A DNA stretch of 14,014 nucleotides from Acidiferrobacterales bacterium (GTDB lineage: Bacteria > Pseudomonadota > Gammaproteobacteria > Acidiferrobacterales > Sulfurifustaceae): the NCBI GenBank assembly GCA_015492195.1, contig WGFP01000153.1, positions 1-14,014 of the forward strand, read 5' to 3'. The notes under the pieces are model-generated. The model did no database searches and was not told the DNA's origin. It was given only the letters and a program-made list of their open reading frames with translations. Shown here piece by piece: positions 1 to 5,718 of this stretch (positions within the stretch are counted from its first letter, which is position 1; each line of letters begins with the position of its first letter). Position numbers and translations under genes: made by a program.

Positions 1-12
1 GGCGCGGATGGT

Positions 13-100
13 ACAAAAGCAAGTAGCAAGTTACAAGTGACAAGCGGCAAGAAAAACAAATATAGTCACTTGAGACTTGCCATTTGCTAACTTGTTACTG
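13..100. repeat. Intergenic palindromic heptad repeat, family A, copy 1
   Basis: The left arm (about 15-53) is a run of degenerate 7-base units of the form gcaagta / gcaagtt / acaagtg / acaagcg / gcaagaa. After a short AT-rich core the right arm (about 67-99) carries the same units inverted (cacttga, gacttgc, catttgc, taacttg, ttac). Two further copies of the family lie at 2261 and 2997. The arms can pair imperfectly into a long hairpin. There is no coding capacity. The 12 bases before it could be the end of an upstream plus-strand gene whose stop lies in the repeat, as at 2284, but this cannot be decided at the window edge. Confidence 0.8.
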
Positions 101-110
101 ATTTTCAGGC

Positions 111-140
111 AAAAAAAGAGGCGTGGCTGAGAGCCACGCC
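111..140 (-). terminator. Rho-independent terminator of the minus-strand sRNA candidate
   Basis: A perfect 9-bp stem (120-128 with 132-140, GC-rich, ggcgtggct type) closes a 3-base loop. On the minus strand it is followed within two bases by seven T residues (117-111). This is a canonical intrinsic terminator in the minus direction only; on the plus strand no T run follows. It ends a transcript that must begin to the right, and no protein gene is found there before the promoter at 269-296. Confidence 0.85.
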
Positions 141-262
141 CGAACCACCACTAGGAGGATGGAGGAGCCGAGAACCCGGCGTCTTACACACCGGGGAAAA
201 TTCTTTACTGCAACCCTTACTTACAAAATAGCAAAGATCGGGCCAACTGCTGAAACTAGAAT
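111..262 (-). ncRNA. Candidate trans-acting small RNA with C-rich anti-Shine-Dalgarno stretch
   Basis: The unit runs from a sigma70-like promoter (269-296) to a strong intrinsic terminator (111-140), giving a transcript of about 150 nt. Within it the minus strand forms a 7-bp hairpin (189-195 with 175-181, one G-U pair, 7-base loop). Next comes an unpaired CTCCTCCATCCTCCT stretch (167-153), complementary to Shine-Dalgarno sequences, and then the terminator hairpin. Hairpin, CCUCC-rich single strand and terminator with U tail is the plan of many base-pairing bacterial sRNAs. No convincing reading frame exists: a GTG frame of 28 codons has no ribosome site and runs into the terminator. I do not recognise a named family; function is inferred only from structure. 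Confidence 0.6.
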
Positions 263-268
263 ATAATA

Positions 269-296
269 ATTATCTAATATTTAGACATATTGTCAA
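269..296 (-). promoter_or_regulatory. Sigma70-type promoter for the sRNA candidate
   Basis: On the minus strand a consensus -35 hexamer TTGACA (296-291) is separated by 16 bases from GATAAT (274-269), which matches the -10 consensus at five of six positions. A start near 262 is expected. The spacer and the sequence around the -10 are AT-rich. It points toward the sRNA unit. Confidence 0.7.
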
Positions 297-575
297 GACC
301 ATAATAGCCTAAACCGGCTACGTCCCGATAATAATTTTATCTTATTGTATTATATAACATTTTATTCCAGGAAATAGCTTACTGGGCTAAATCGCCAAAC
401 CAGGGAGGGGCGAAATGTCCCGGCAACATGACAAATAGCGCTTACTTAAGTGGTCCATTTTGGTGCAGATTTATGGATCGCCGCCGACGTATGGCAGACA
501 ATGCGCGATATTCTGTATGGACGGCAATAAACTATCACTACCCGGAAACCCGGATTTCGACGGTGTAGGTAGCGG
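297..575. other. Intergenic stretch with no supported gene
   Basis: Apart from an AT-rich segment around 328-372 and small hairpins (for example 541-553 just downstream of the ferredoxin gene, without a T run), I see no gene here. A 7-codon frame at 414-437 has a purine-rich sequence (ggagggg) before its ATG but nothing else to support translation. Confidence 0.5.
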
Positions 576-884
576 TCAGATCTTCAGCCGCTCGACGATG
601 CGGCCGTGAACCAGGTGCTGATCGATAATCTCATCCACGTCATCCTTGTCGACATAGGTGTACCACGTGCCCTCGGGATAAACGACGATCACGGGCCCTT
701 CTGCACAGCGGTCCAGACAACCCGCGGTATTCACGCGCACGCGCGCATCGGCATTCAGGCCCAGTGACTTGACTTTCTCCTTGACATAGTCGCGCATGGC
801 TTGGGAGTCGTGATTGGCGCAGCAGGCGCTGCCGTCTTCACGCTGATTGACGCAGAAAAAAACGTGGTAACGATAATAACTCAT
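576..884 (-). CDS. Thioredoxin-fold [2Fe-2S] ferredoxin
   Basis: A protein of 102 residues that resembles the small thioredoxin-like [2Fe-2S] ferredoxins and the C-terminal domain of NuoE. The four cluster ligands are probably C11, C21 or C22, C56 and C60. The typical GCLDRCAEGPVIVVYPEG stretch follows, then the WYTYV segment and an acidic helix ending in HLVHGRIVERL. It is expected to be a soluble electron carrier; its partners are unknown. The frame is open further upstream for 72 codons, but that part crosses repeat C and the first codons of the divergent glcF-like gene, so I chose the ATG at 884, where family similarity begins. No good Shine-Dalgarno precedes it. It is transcribed divergently from the GlcF-like gene, so a shared redox role is possible but unproven. 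Confidence 0.88.
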   Translation of the reverse strand: MSYYRYHVFFCVNQREDGSACCANHDSQAMRDYVKEKVKSLGLNADARVRVNTAGCLDRCAEGPVIVVYPEGTWYTYVDKDDVDEIIDQHLVHGRIVERLKI

Positions 885-895
885 GGCGGAAAGAT

Positions 896-996
896 ACAAG
901 AGAAAAGAGAAAAAGAAAAACCTGGTATCAGCAATCTCACTACATTTTATATAGGCTATCCCTTTTCTCTTTATGGTTTTCTCTTTACTCTTTAAC
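896..996. repeat. Intergenic palindromic repeat, family C (AAAGAGA units)
   Basis: The left arm (about 898-922) consists of degenerate purine units (aagagaaa, agagaaaa, agaaaaac). The right arm (about 960-994) has their inverse (cttttctc, tttatggttttc, tctttactc, ttt). The core between them is AT-rich and contains a tataTAGG segment that could hold promoter elements. The design equals that of families A and B, with a different unit. It fills the gap between the divergent ferredoxin and GlcF-like genes, and the apparent ATG of the latter (973) lies inside the right arm. Confidence 0.65.
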
Positions 997-2286
997 GTTA
1001 ATCTCACACGCTTTCCCTCGATCTTGAATCTTGACACCGAAATCAGAAATCTTGCCGACCGCTGTGTGGCCTGCGGCCTGTGTCTGCCGCTTTGCCCCAC
1101 CTATCGGAAGACGCGCAACGAGGCCGAATCGCCCCGCGGCCGTATCGCGCTCATGCGTGCGCTGGCGGACGGCGAGCTCGCGTTGACAACCGGTCTGACG
1201 TCACATCTTGAATTGTGTCTGGCCTGCGGGGCATGTGAAAAGGCGTGCCCCTCCCATGTGGCCTACGGCAGGCTCATTAACGCCTCGCGGGCAAGCATAT
1301 TTTTTAATCGCCCTCCTCCCTTTTATCAACGCTGGATACGCCGCGTCGCGCTGGGCATAGTAAGCGGTAAAACAAATACACTTCGCGGAATCGGCAAGCT
1401 GCTCCGTTTTTGTCAGCAAACCGGTCTGCTGTGGCTGCTGCGAACTGCTGGGATTCTAAGGCTGCTAGGGATTGCAAAGCTGGAAGCCGAGCTGCCGCCA
1501 ATCCGGCGGCAAACTCCCTGGCTACCCTTTTATCCCTCGCCCGGAAAATCGCACGGTGACGTGGCGCTGTTTACCGGCTGCATCGCCAACATCACCGACC
1601 GCGAAACCCTGGAAGCCACTATCCGCGTCCTGAACCATTTCGGTTACGACGTACACGTGCCTCCCGATCAGGGCTGCTGCGGCGCGCTGCACCAGCATGG
1701 CGGCGAGCCGGACAAGGCGCGCTCCCTCGCGCGCCAAAATGTTCATGCGTTTCCTGCCGGGAAGCCAAATGCCATTATCACCACCGCCAGCGGGTGCGCG
1801 GCTATGCTTAGAGAATACGGTCAGATCCTGGAAGATGAAGTGCCGGCAAAGACTTTCTCGGACCGGATTTTCGACATCAGTCAATTCCTAGCCGACGATT
1901 GGCCGGAGCATGTGTCTCTAAATTCGCTTAACAAACGGATTGCAGTACACGACCCCTGCACATTGGTCAATGCGCTGCGTCAGGACGACAAACCCTATGA
2001 ACTCCTGAATAAAATTCCCGGTGTGGAAATCATCCCTTTGCCGGAGAACAATCTTTGCTGCGGGGCGGCGGGCGCCTACCATTTAAGGCAACCGAAAATG
2101 GCGGAGAGCCTACGGGCGGATAAAATCGAGCATCTAAAACGCCTCGGACCCGATATCCTGGCGACATCCAATATAGGCTGCGCCATGTATCTCGCCGCGG
2201 GAATCAAGGAAGCAGGATTGGATATCGAAGTGGTGCATCCCATTGTTGTGTTTGAAAGACAGTTACAAGTGGCAAGTAGCAAGTAG
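973..2286 (+). CDS. glcF: Glycolate oxidase iron-sulfur subunit (GlcF-like)
   Basis: A protein of 437 residues with two ferredoxin-type [4Fe-4S] motifs, CVACGLCLPLCPTY (C31, C34, C37, C41) and CLACGACEKACP (C82, C85, C88, C92). Two cysteine-rich CCG domains follow, the first with C203, C235-C236 and C275, the second with C329, C362-C363 and C403. This is the full GlcF architecture: the subunit passing electrons from glycolate oxidation (GlcD/GlcE) toward the quinone pool. GlcD and GlcE are not in the window, so a related FeS oxidoreductase subunit remains possible. The start is uncertain: ATG 973 lies in repeat C and lacks a ribosome site, while TTG at 1024 would give a more family-like N-terminus. 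The last codons (QLQVASSK) and the stop lie in repeat A2, so the tail is probably not ancestral. Confidence 0.85.
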   Translation: MVFSLLFNVNLTRFPSILNLDTEIRNLADRCVACGLCLPLCPTYRKTRNEAESPRGRIALMRALADGELALTTGLTSHLELCLACGACEKACPSHVAYGRLINASRASIFFNRPPPFYQRWIRRVALGIVSGKTNTLRGIGKLLRFCQQTGLLWLLRTAGILRLLGIAKLEAELPPIRRQTPWLPFYPSPGKSHGDVALFTGCIANITDRETLEATIRVLNHFGYDVHVPPDQGCCGALHQHGGEPDKARSLARQNVHAFPAGKPNAIITTASGCAAMLREYGQILEDEVPAKTFSDRIFDISQFLADDWPEHVSLNSLNKRIAVHDPCTLVNALRQDDKPYELLNKIPGVEIIPLPENNLCCGAAGAYHLRQPKMAESLRADKIEHLKRLGPDILATSNIGCAMYLAAGIKEAGLDIEVVHPIVVFERQLQVASSK

Positions 2287-2340
2287 TGAGAAAAAACACT
2301 TGACGTTGGTTGCTTGCTACTTGAACCTTGTTACTTGTAT
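2261..2340. repeat. Intergenic palindromic heptad repeat, family A, copy 2
   Basis: The left arm (2261-2286) reads as units ttacaag, tggcaag, tagcaag, tag. The right arm (about 2312-2338) carries cttgcta, cttgaac, cttgtta, cttgta. The core is about 25 bases. The outer tacaagt and inner aagtagcaag segments pair with the right arm. The left arm contains the last eight codons and stop codon of the GlcF-like gene. The right arm ends just before coq7, which has no Shine-Dalgarno sequence of its own. Confidence 0.82.
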
Positions 2341-2351
2341 CTTAAATATCC

Positions 2352-2996
2352 ATGAAAGAACGCGCCTATTCCCCTATTGACCGTTGGATCGGCCGATTCG
2401 ATCAGGCCCTGCGCACGGTCTTCGGCCCCGCCCCCCATGCCGAGCGCGAAAGTCCCGCTGTCGGCAAGGCCGAAACCGACCTCGATCCGATGGAACGTGA
2501 ACTCGCCGGGCGCCTGATGCGCATCAACCACGCGGGCGAGATCTGCGCCCAGGCCCTGTACCACGGACAGGCGGTCGCCGCAAAGCTGCCGAACGTGCGC
2601 GAAAAGATGGAACAGGCGGCCAACGAGGAAAACGACCATCTCGCCTGGACCGAGGAACGTCTCCGCGAGATGGGAACCCATACAAGCTACCTAAACCCCC
2701 TCTGGTACGCCGGGTCTTTCGCCATCGGCGCCCTGGCCGGCCTCGCCGGCGACAAATGGAGCCTGGGGTTCGTCGCCGAAACCGAGAAACAGGTTGTAAG
2801 GCATCTCGACGGGCACCTTGCGCAACTGCCGAAACAGGATGAAAAAAGCCGCGCGATCCTCGAACAAATGCGCGAAGACGAAGGCCGCCACGCCACCGTC
2901 GCCCTGGAAGCCGGAGCCGCTTTCCTGCCCCAACCCGTCAAGCGGCTTATGCGTCTGACCTCAAAAGTCATGACACAAACGGCGTATTGGATATAA
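2352..2996 (+). CDS. coq7: Demethoxyubiquinone hydroxylase Coq7 (2-polyprenyl-3-methyl-6-methoxy-1,4-benzoquinone monooxygenase)
   Basis: A di-iron carboxylate enzyme of 214 residues that hydroxylates demethoxyubiquinol in the late steps of ubiquinone synthesis, acting at the inner face of the cytoplasmic membrane. The ligand motifs are clear: RINHAGEICAQALYHGQ with E63, the EENDH pair E93/H96, the central ETE with E145 and the EDEGRH pair E177/H180. Length matches the bacterial family, with the usual variable N-terminal 45 residues. A hydrophobic segment (about 118-132, FAIGALAGLAG) fits membrane association. It follows the GlcF-like gene in the same direction, separated only by repeat A2; co-transcription is possible. 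No clear Shine-Dalgarno precedes the ATG. The stop codon abuts repeat A3. Confidence 0.95.
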   Translation: MKERAYSPIDRWIGRFDQALRTVFGPAPHAERESPAVGKAETDLDPMERELAGRLMRINHAGEICAQALYHGQAVAAKLPNVREKMEQAANEENDHLAWTEERLREMGTHTSYLNPLWYAGSFAIGALAGLAGDKWSLGFVAETEKQVVRHLDGHLAQLPKQDEKSRAILEQMREDEGRHATVALEAGAAFLPQPVKRLMRLTSKVMTQTAYWI

Positions 2997-3084
2997 GTAA
3001 AGTTACAAGTAAACAAGTTTCAAGTAACAAGAAAAAATATTCGATACCTTGTTACTTGCCACTTGTAGCTTGCTACTTTGTTTT
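2997..3084. repeat. Intergenic palindromic heptad repeat, family A, copy 3
   Basis: The left arm (3001-3031) is a run of caagt-type units and the right arm (3048-3079) is its inverse. The innermost 11 bases, caagtaacaag (3021-3031) and cttgttacttg (3048-3058), pair perfectly around a 16-base AT-rich core. The element lies between the convergent ends of coq7 and the VOC gene. It begins directly after the coq7 stop and contains the TAG stop of the VOC gene (3075-3073). It could act as a two-way transcription end, although neither side has a good T run. Confidence 0.85.
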
Positions 3085-3474
3085 AGATATCGGTGGATGA
3101 TAAATCATCTGCACGGTATTGCCGTCCGGATCGCGGCAATAAAAACTGCGTGCGCCGTCACGGTGTGTCCTGGGTTCCTTGAGGATGGCAACGCCGTTTG
3201 ACTTGAAGAAGTCGTACCACGCGTCGACCTGCTCGATGTGATCGATGATGAAACCGATGTGATCCAGCCGCTGCGCCCGATCCGGCGTGAAATCCACCGG
3301 TGCGCGGTGGAGCGCCAGATTATCATTGCCGCTCGTCAGATAGACATTGTCGGCGTCCGGCCGCCATTCAACCCGCATCCCGACAAGGTCGGTATAAAAT
3401 CGCTCGCAGGCCTCGAGATTCTTGACCCACAACGCCACATGGCGCAGGCCGCCGACGGCTTTAGGCCGTTTCAT
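3073..3474 (-). CDS. VOC-superfamily (glyoxalase/dioxygenase-fold) protein
   Basis: A small single-chain VOC protein of 133 residues with the paired beta-alpha-beta-beta-beta repeats of the family. The first half has LRHVALWVKNLEACERFY, the second DHIGFIIDHIEQ, closing with YCRDPDGNTVQMIY. Likely metal ligands by position are H12, H56, H72 and Q122. The last is usually Glu in glyoxalase I and FosA-like members, so substrate and metal use cannot be assigned. The start overlaps the end of the DUF885 gene by 14 bases and has a good ribosome site (AGGTG), which supports translation coupled to its neighbour. The final Lys codon and the TAG stop lie in repeat A3. Confidence 0.88.
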   Translation of the reverse strand: MKRPKAVGGLRHVALWVKNLEACERFYTDLVGMRVEWRPDADNVYLTSGNDNLALHRAPVDFTPDRAQRLDHIGFIIDHIEQVDAWYDFFKSNGVAILKEPRTHRDGARSFYCRDPDGNTVQMIYHPPISKTK

Positions 3475-5146
3475 CGACCACCTCGCTGAACAACATGCTT
3501 CTTACGCTTGACCACATGTCTTTGCCGAACACCCGGATGATCACCTGCGGCAGGGCGATGGAGCCCGCGGAGAGCAAGCGGTCATGGAAATCCTTAAGGT
3601 TGAGTCCAGGATTCTCAGCGCGTACGCGATCACGCAGCGCGTTGATCAACGCCCATCCGGTCGCGTAGCCCAGGGGAACGGTCGGCGACCGGCTGTACCA
3701 CGTGATTTCCGCCACGGCCTGCGAGCGCGGAAAACCGAGCCGGCTGACCAGCCGATCCGCCGCTTGCTCAAAATCCAATCCATGCACGTGCAGATCAATG
3801 TCGATCAGAATCCTGAGCGTGCGCCATAAACGGTCCCTGAGCAGAATAAAACGCTGTTCGGCGTGATTCAGGAAACCCTGTTCATGCATCAGCTGCTCGC
3901 TGTACAAGGCCCAACCCTCATAGAAGGTGGCGGAAGGATTGAGCAGGCGCGGAAGGGTGCGCGTCGTGGGATTCAAGTTCGCCGTCACAAACTGCAGGTG
4001 GTGCCCCGGCCAGGCCTCGTGCACGCAGGTATGCATCAGGCCGGCGTTATTGTGTTCCGCCAGTTGTTCCTCGTCGCGGGGCGGGGTCACGTAATAGTAG
4101 CCGTGCTGCGCGGGGTCGTTGGGCGCCGGCTCGTTGTAGGCGGCAAACGGGATCTCATGCCGCAAAAAAACCGGGGTCTCGACCACGTCCAGCCGCTCCG
4201 TCGCAGGCAGGCTGACCAGATCACGTTCTCGAACAAAATCCCGCGCCGCCTGCATCTGCTCGCGATAAACGGCGAGCAATTTTTCCGCCGGCGGGTGTTT
4301 TGCGTTGATACGTCGGACGGCGGCCGCCATGTCCGCGTCTCCGGCAAGCTGCCGACAGGCATCCTTCAAGTCGCGCTGGGTCTCCTCAAATAGTTGCCGG
4401 CCCAGTTCATAAAGCTGCTCGCTGCCAACGTCAAGAAAATGCCGGTGACGCAGGAGGTCCTCGAAGTACGGCTGCCCACAGGCAAACTCGCCCCTGGCCT
4501 TGTCGGCCAAATCCCGCTCCAGAAACTCGGCATACTCCATGAGCGCCTGCCCCGCCTTGTTCACCGCCGTCTCAAGACCGGTCAGACCACGGTGCCGGCC
4601 CTTGAGCTTGTGATGGCCCGGCAGGCCGTGTACAAACGTCGCGCCCTGGCGCGCGGCGGTTATCGCTGATTGCAGCCACACGCCCGGAATCTTCGCTGCC
4701 TTGGGAATCAGATAATCCCGCGCCGCTCGCAGATGGTCCGGGATCGCGTGCAGACGTGCCATCAAGGCGTCTTCGAAGTTCGCCACCGGACGGATGGTAA
4801 GTTGATAAATCGCATTCACCGGCAACAGGCGGTCCGGGTCCGGGCACAGGGGATCGACGTCGAGGATGCGCCGGTTCTCCAGCAGCGCAGCGCCATGCAG
4901 AAGTCGGTAATCGATTGCCTGATCGGCGTTCAATTTTTCGCGATCAAGCTCCTCCAGACTGACGATCAGCTCATCGTTAAGGCAGACCAAGGCGCCCATG
5001 CTTTCCGCGTCATAAGGGGTCAGGAGGTGTTCATAGCCGGCAACGCCGGCGTCCACCGCGGCCTCGGGGTGATAACGAAACCACGCCCGGTAATACGACT
5101 GAACGATGTCGTCGAAGGGCGTACCGGCGGAATTCTCTTTTCTCAC
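3461..5146 (-). CDS. DUF885-family zinc metallopeptidase-like protein
   Basis: A protein of 561 residues, the normal size for DUF885. The diagnostic HEAWPGHH motif sits at 376-383, with H376, E377 and the downstream histidines as likely zinc and catalytic residues. A conserved EGWALYSE segment follows at 410-417, where E410 may be a further ligand. The family is mostly helical and thought to contain peptidases or carboxypeptidases; the natural substrate is unknown. No signal peptide or membrane segment is seen, so it is probably cytoplasmic. It starts with GTG, and its first bases overlap the TGA of the OsmC-like gene (GTGA, 5146-5143). Its end overlaps the VOC start, so three genes form one coupled operon. 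Confidence 0.9.
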   Translation of the reverse strand: MRKENSAGTPFDDIVQSYYRAWFRYHPEAAVDAGVAGYEHLLTPYDAESMGALVCLNDELIVSLEELDREKLNADQAIDYRLLHGAALLENRRILDVDPLCPDPDRLLPVNAIYQLTIRPVANFEDALMARLHAIPDHLRAARDYLIPKAAKIPGVWLQSAITAARQGATFVHGLPGHHKLKGRHRGLTGLETAVNKAGQALMEYAEFLERDLADKARGEFACGQPYFEDLLRHRHFLDVGSEQLYELGRQLFEETQRDLKDACRQLAGDADMAAAVRRINAKHPPAEKLLAVYREQMQAARDFVRERDLVSLPATERLDVVETPVFLRHEIPFAAYNEPAPNDPAQHGYYYVTPPRDEEQLAEHNNAGLMHTCVHEAWPGHHLQFVTANLNPTTRTLPRLLNPSATFYEGWALYSEQLMHEQGFLNHAEQRFILLRDRLWRTLRILIDIDLHVHGLDFEQAADRLVSRLGFPRSQAVAEITWYSRSPTVPLGYATGWALINALRDRVRAENPGLNLKDFHDRLLSAGSIALPQVIIRVFGKDMWSSVRSMLFSEVVDETA

Positions 5147-5562
5147 GGGGCCTCGACGATCTCATAGTCGTGGGTGATCTTGGCGGTCTTACCAAGCATG
5201 ATGGAGGCGGAACAGTATTTGGTCGCGGAAAGCTCGATGGCATGCGCGACTTTCTTCGCATCCAGTCCTTTTCCCGTCACGATAAAATGCACATGGATGC
5301 GGGTGAATACCTTAGGCTCGCTCTCGGCGCGCTCGGCCTCGATCTCGGCCACGCAGTCGCTGATCTCCTGCCGGGACTTGCGCAAGATATGGACCACGTC
5401 AAAGGCGGCGCACCCCCCCATGCCCATCAGCACCAGCTCCATCGGGCGCGGGCCTTGATTGCGCCCGCCGTACTCCGGCGGACCGTCTATGATGACTTTA
5501 TGGCCGCTGTCCGCCTCGGCGATAAACCCGGCCTCGCCCGCCCACTGGATTCTTGCCTTCAT
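5143..5562 (-). CDS. OsmC/Ohr-family redox protein
   Basis: A protein of 139 residues with the two conserved cysteines of the OsmC superfamily, C51 in MGMGGCAAFDVVHIL and C117 in ATKYCSASIMLGKTA. The length and the GGCAAFDVV pattern match the YhfA-like OsmC subgroup rather than the organic hydroperoxide resistance protein Ohr. The family reduces peroxides through the cysteine pair, but members of this subgroup are poorly characterised, so the substrate is open. A GAGAG sequence lies a few bases before the ATG. It is the first gene of the operon with the DUF885 and VOC genes, an association that hints at a shared stress or detoxification role (inference). Confidence 0.9.
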   Translation of the reverse strand: MKARIQWAGEAGFIAEADSGHKVIIDGPPEYGGRNQGPRPMELVLMGMGGCAAFDVVHILRKSRQEISDCVAEIEAERAESEPKVFTRIHVHFIVTGKGLDAKKVAHAIELSATKYCSASIMLGKTAKITHDYEIVEAP

Positions 5563-5718
5563 GGTTTTCTCTCAACACAAGTATCATAGAGTATATGCGA
5601 TGGTCAGGGCGCAAAGACATAGGGTTACTAAAATTTTCCGAATTCCACGCTTGCACGGTAGACTTGGTAGCCCTGAAAATCGTAATTCAGATTGGGCCTG
5701 GAAGTTATAAAACGACGT

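Noticed and set aside
1..26. Possible 3' end of an upstream plus-strand gene stopping in repeat A1.
   Set aside because: Too few codons are visible, three frames are possible, and nothing identifies a protein.
159..266. A 35-codon plus-strand frame beginning MEEPRTRRL with AGGAGG before the ATG.
   Set aside because: The AGGAGG directly abuts the ATG with no spacing, and the same bases are explained as the C-rich part of a minus-strand sRNA with its own promoter and terminator.
541..553. Hairpin cccggaaacccgg after the ferredoxin gene as its terminator.
   Set aside because: The stem is only 4-5 bp and no T run follows in the minus direction.
885..1100. N-terminal extension of 72 residues for the ferredoxin.
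   Set aside because: It runs through repeat C and over the start of the glcF-like gene, is Phe/Lys-rich low-complexity, and family similarity begins only at MSYYRYH.
3863..4393. A 176-residue open frame on the plus strand inside the DUF885 gene, and similar long frames opposite trpD, trpE and osmC.
   Set aside because: They are antisense shadows in GC-rich coding DNA, with no family features and no ribosome sites.
5584..5640. gcgcaaagac at 5609-5618 as a further family B repeat.
   Set aside because: Only a single unit matches, with no second arm or neighbouring units.
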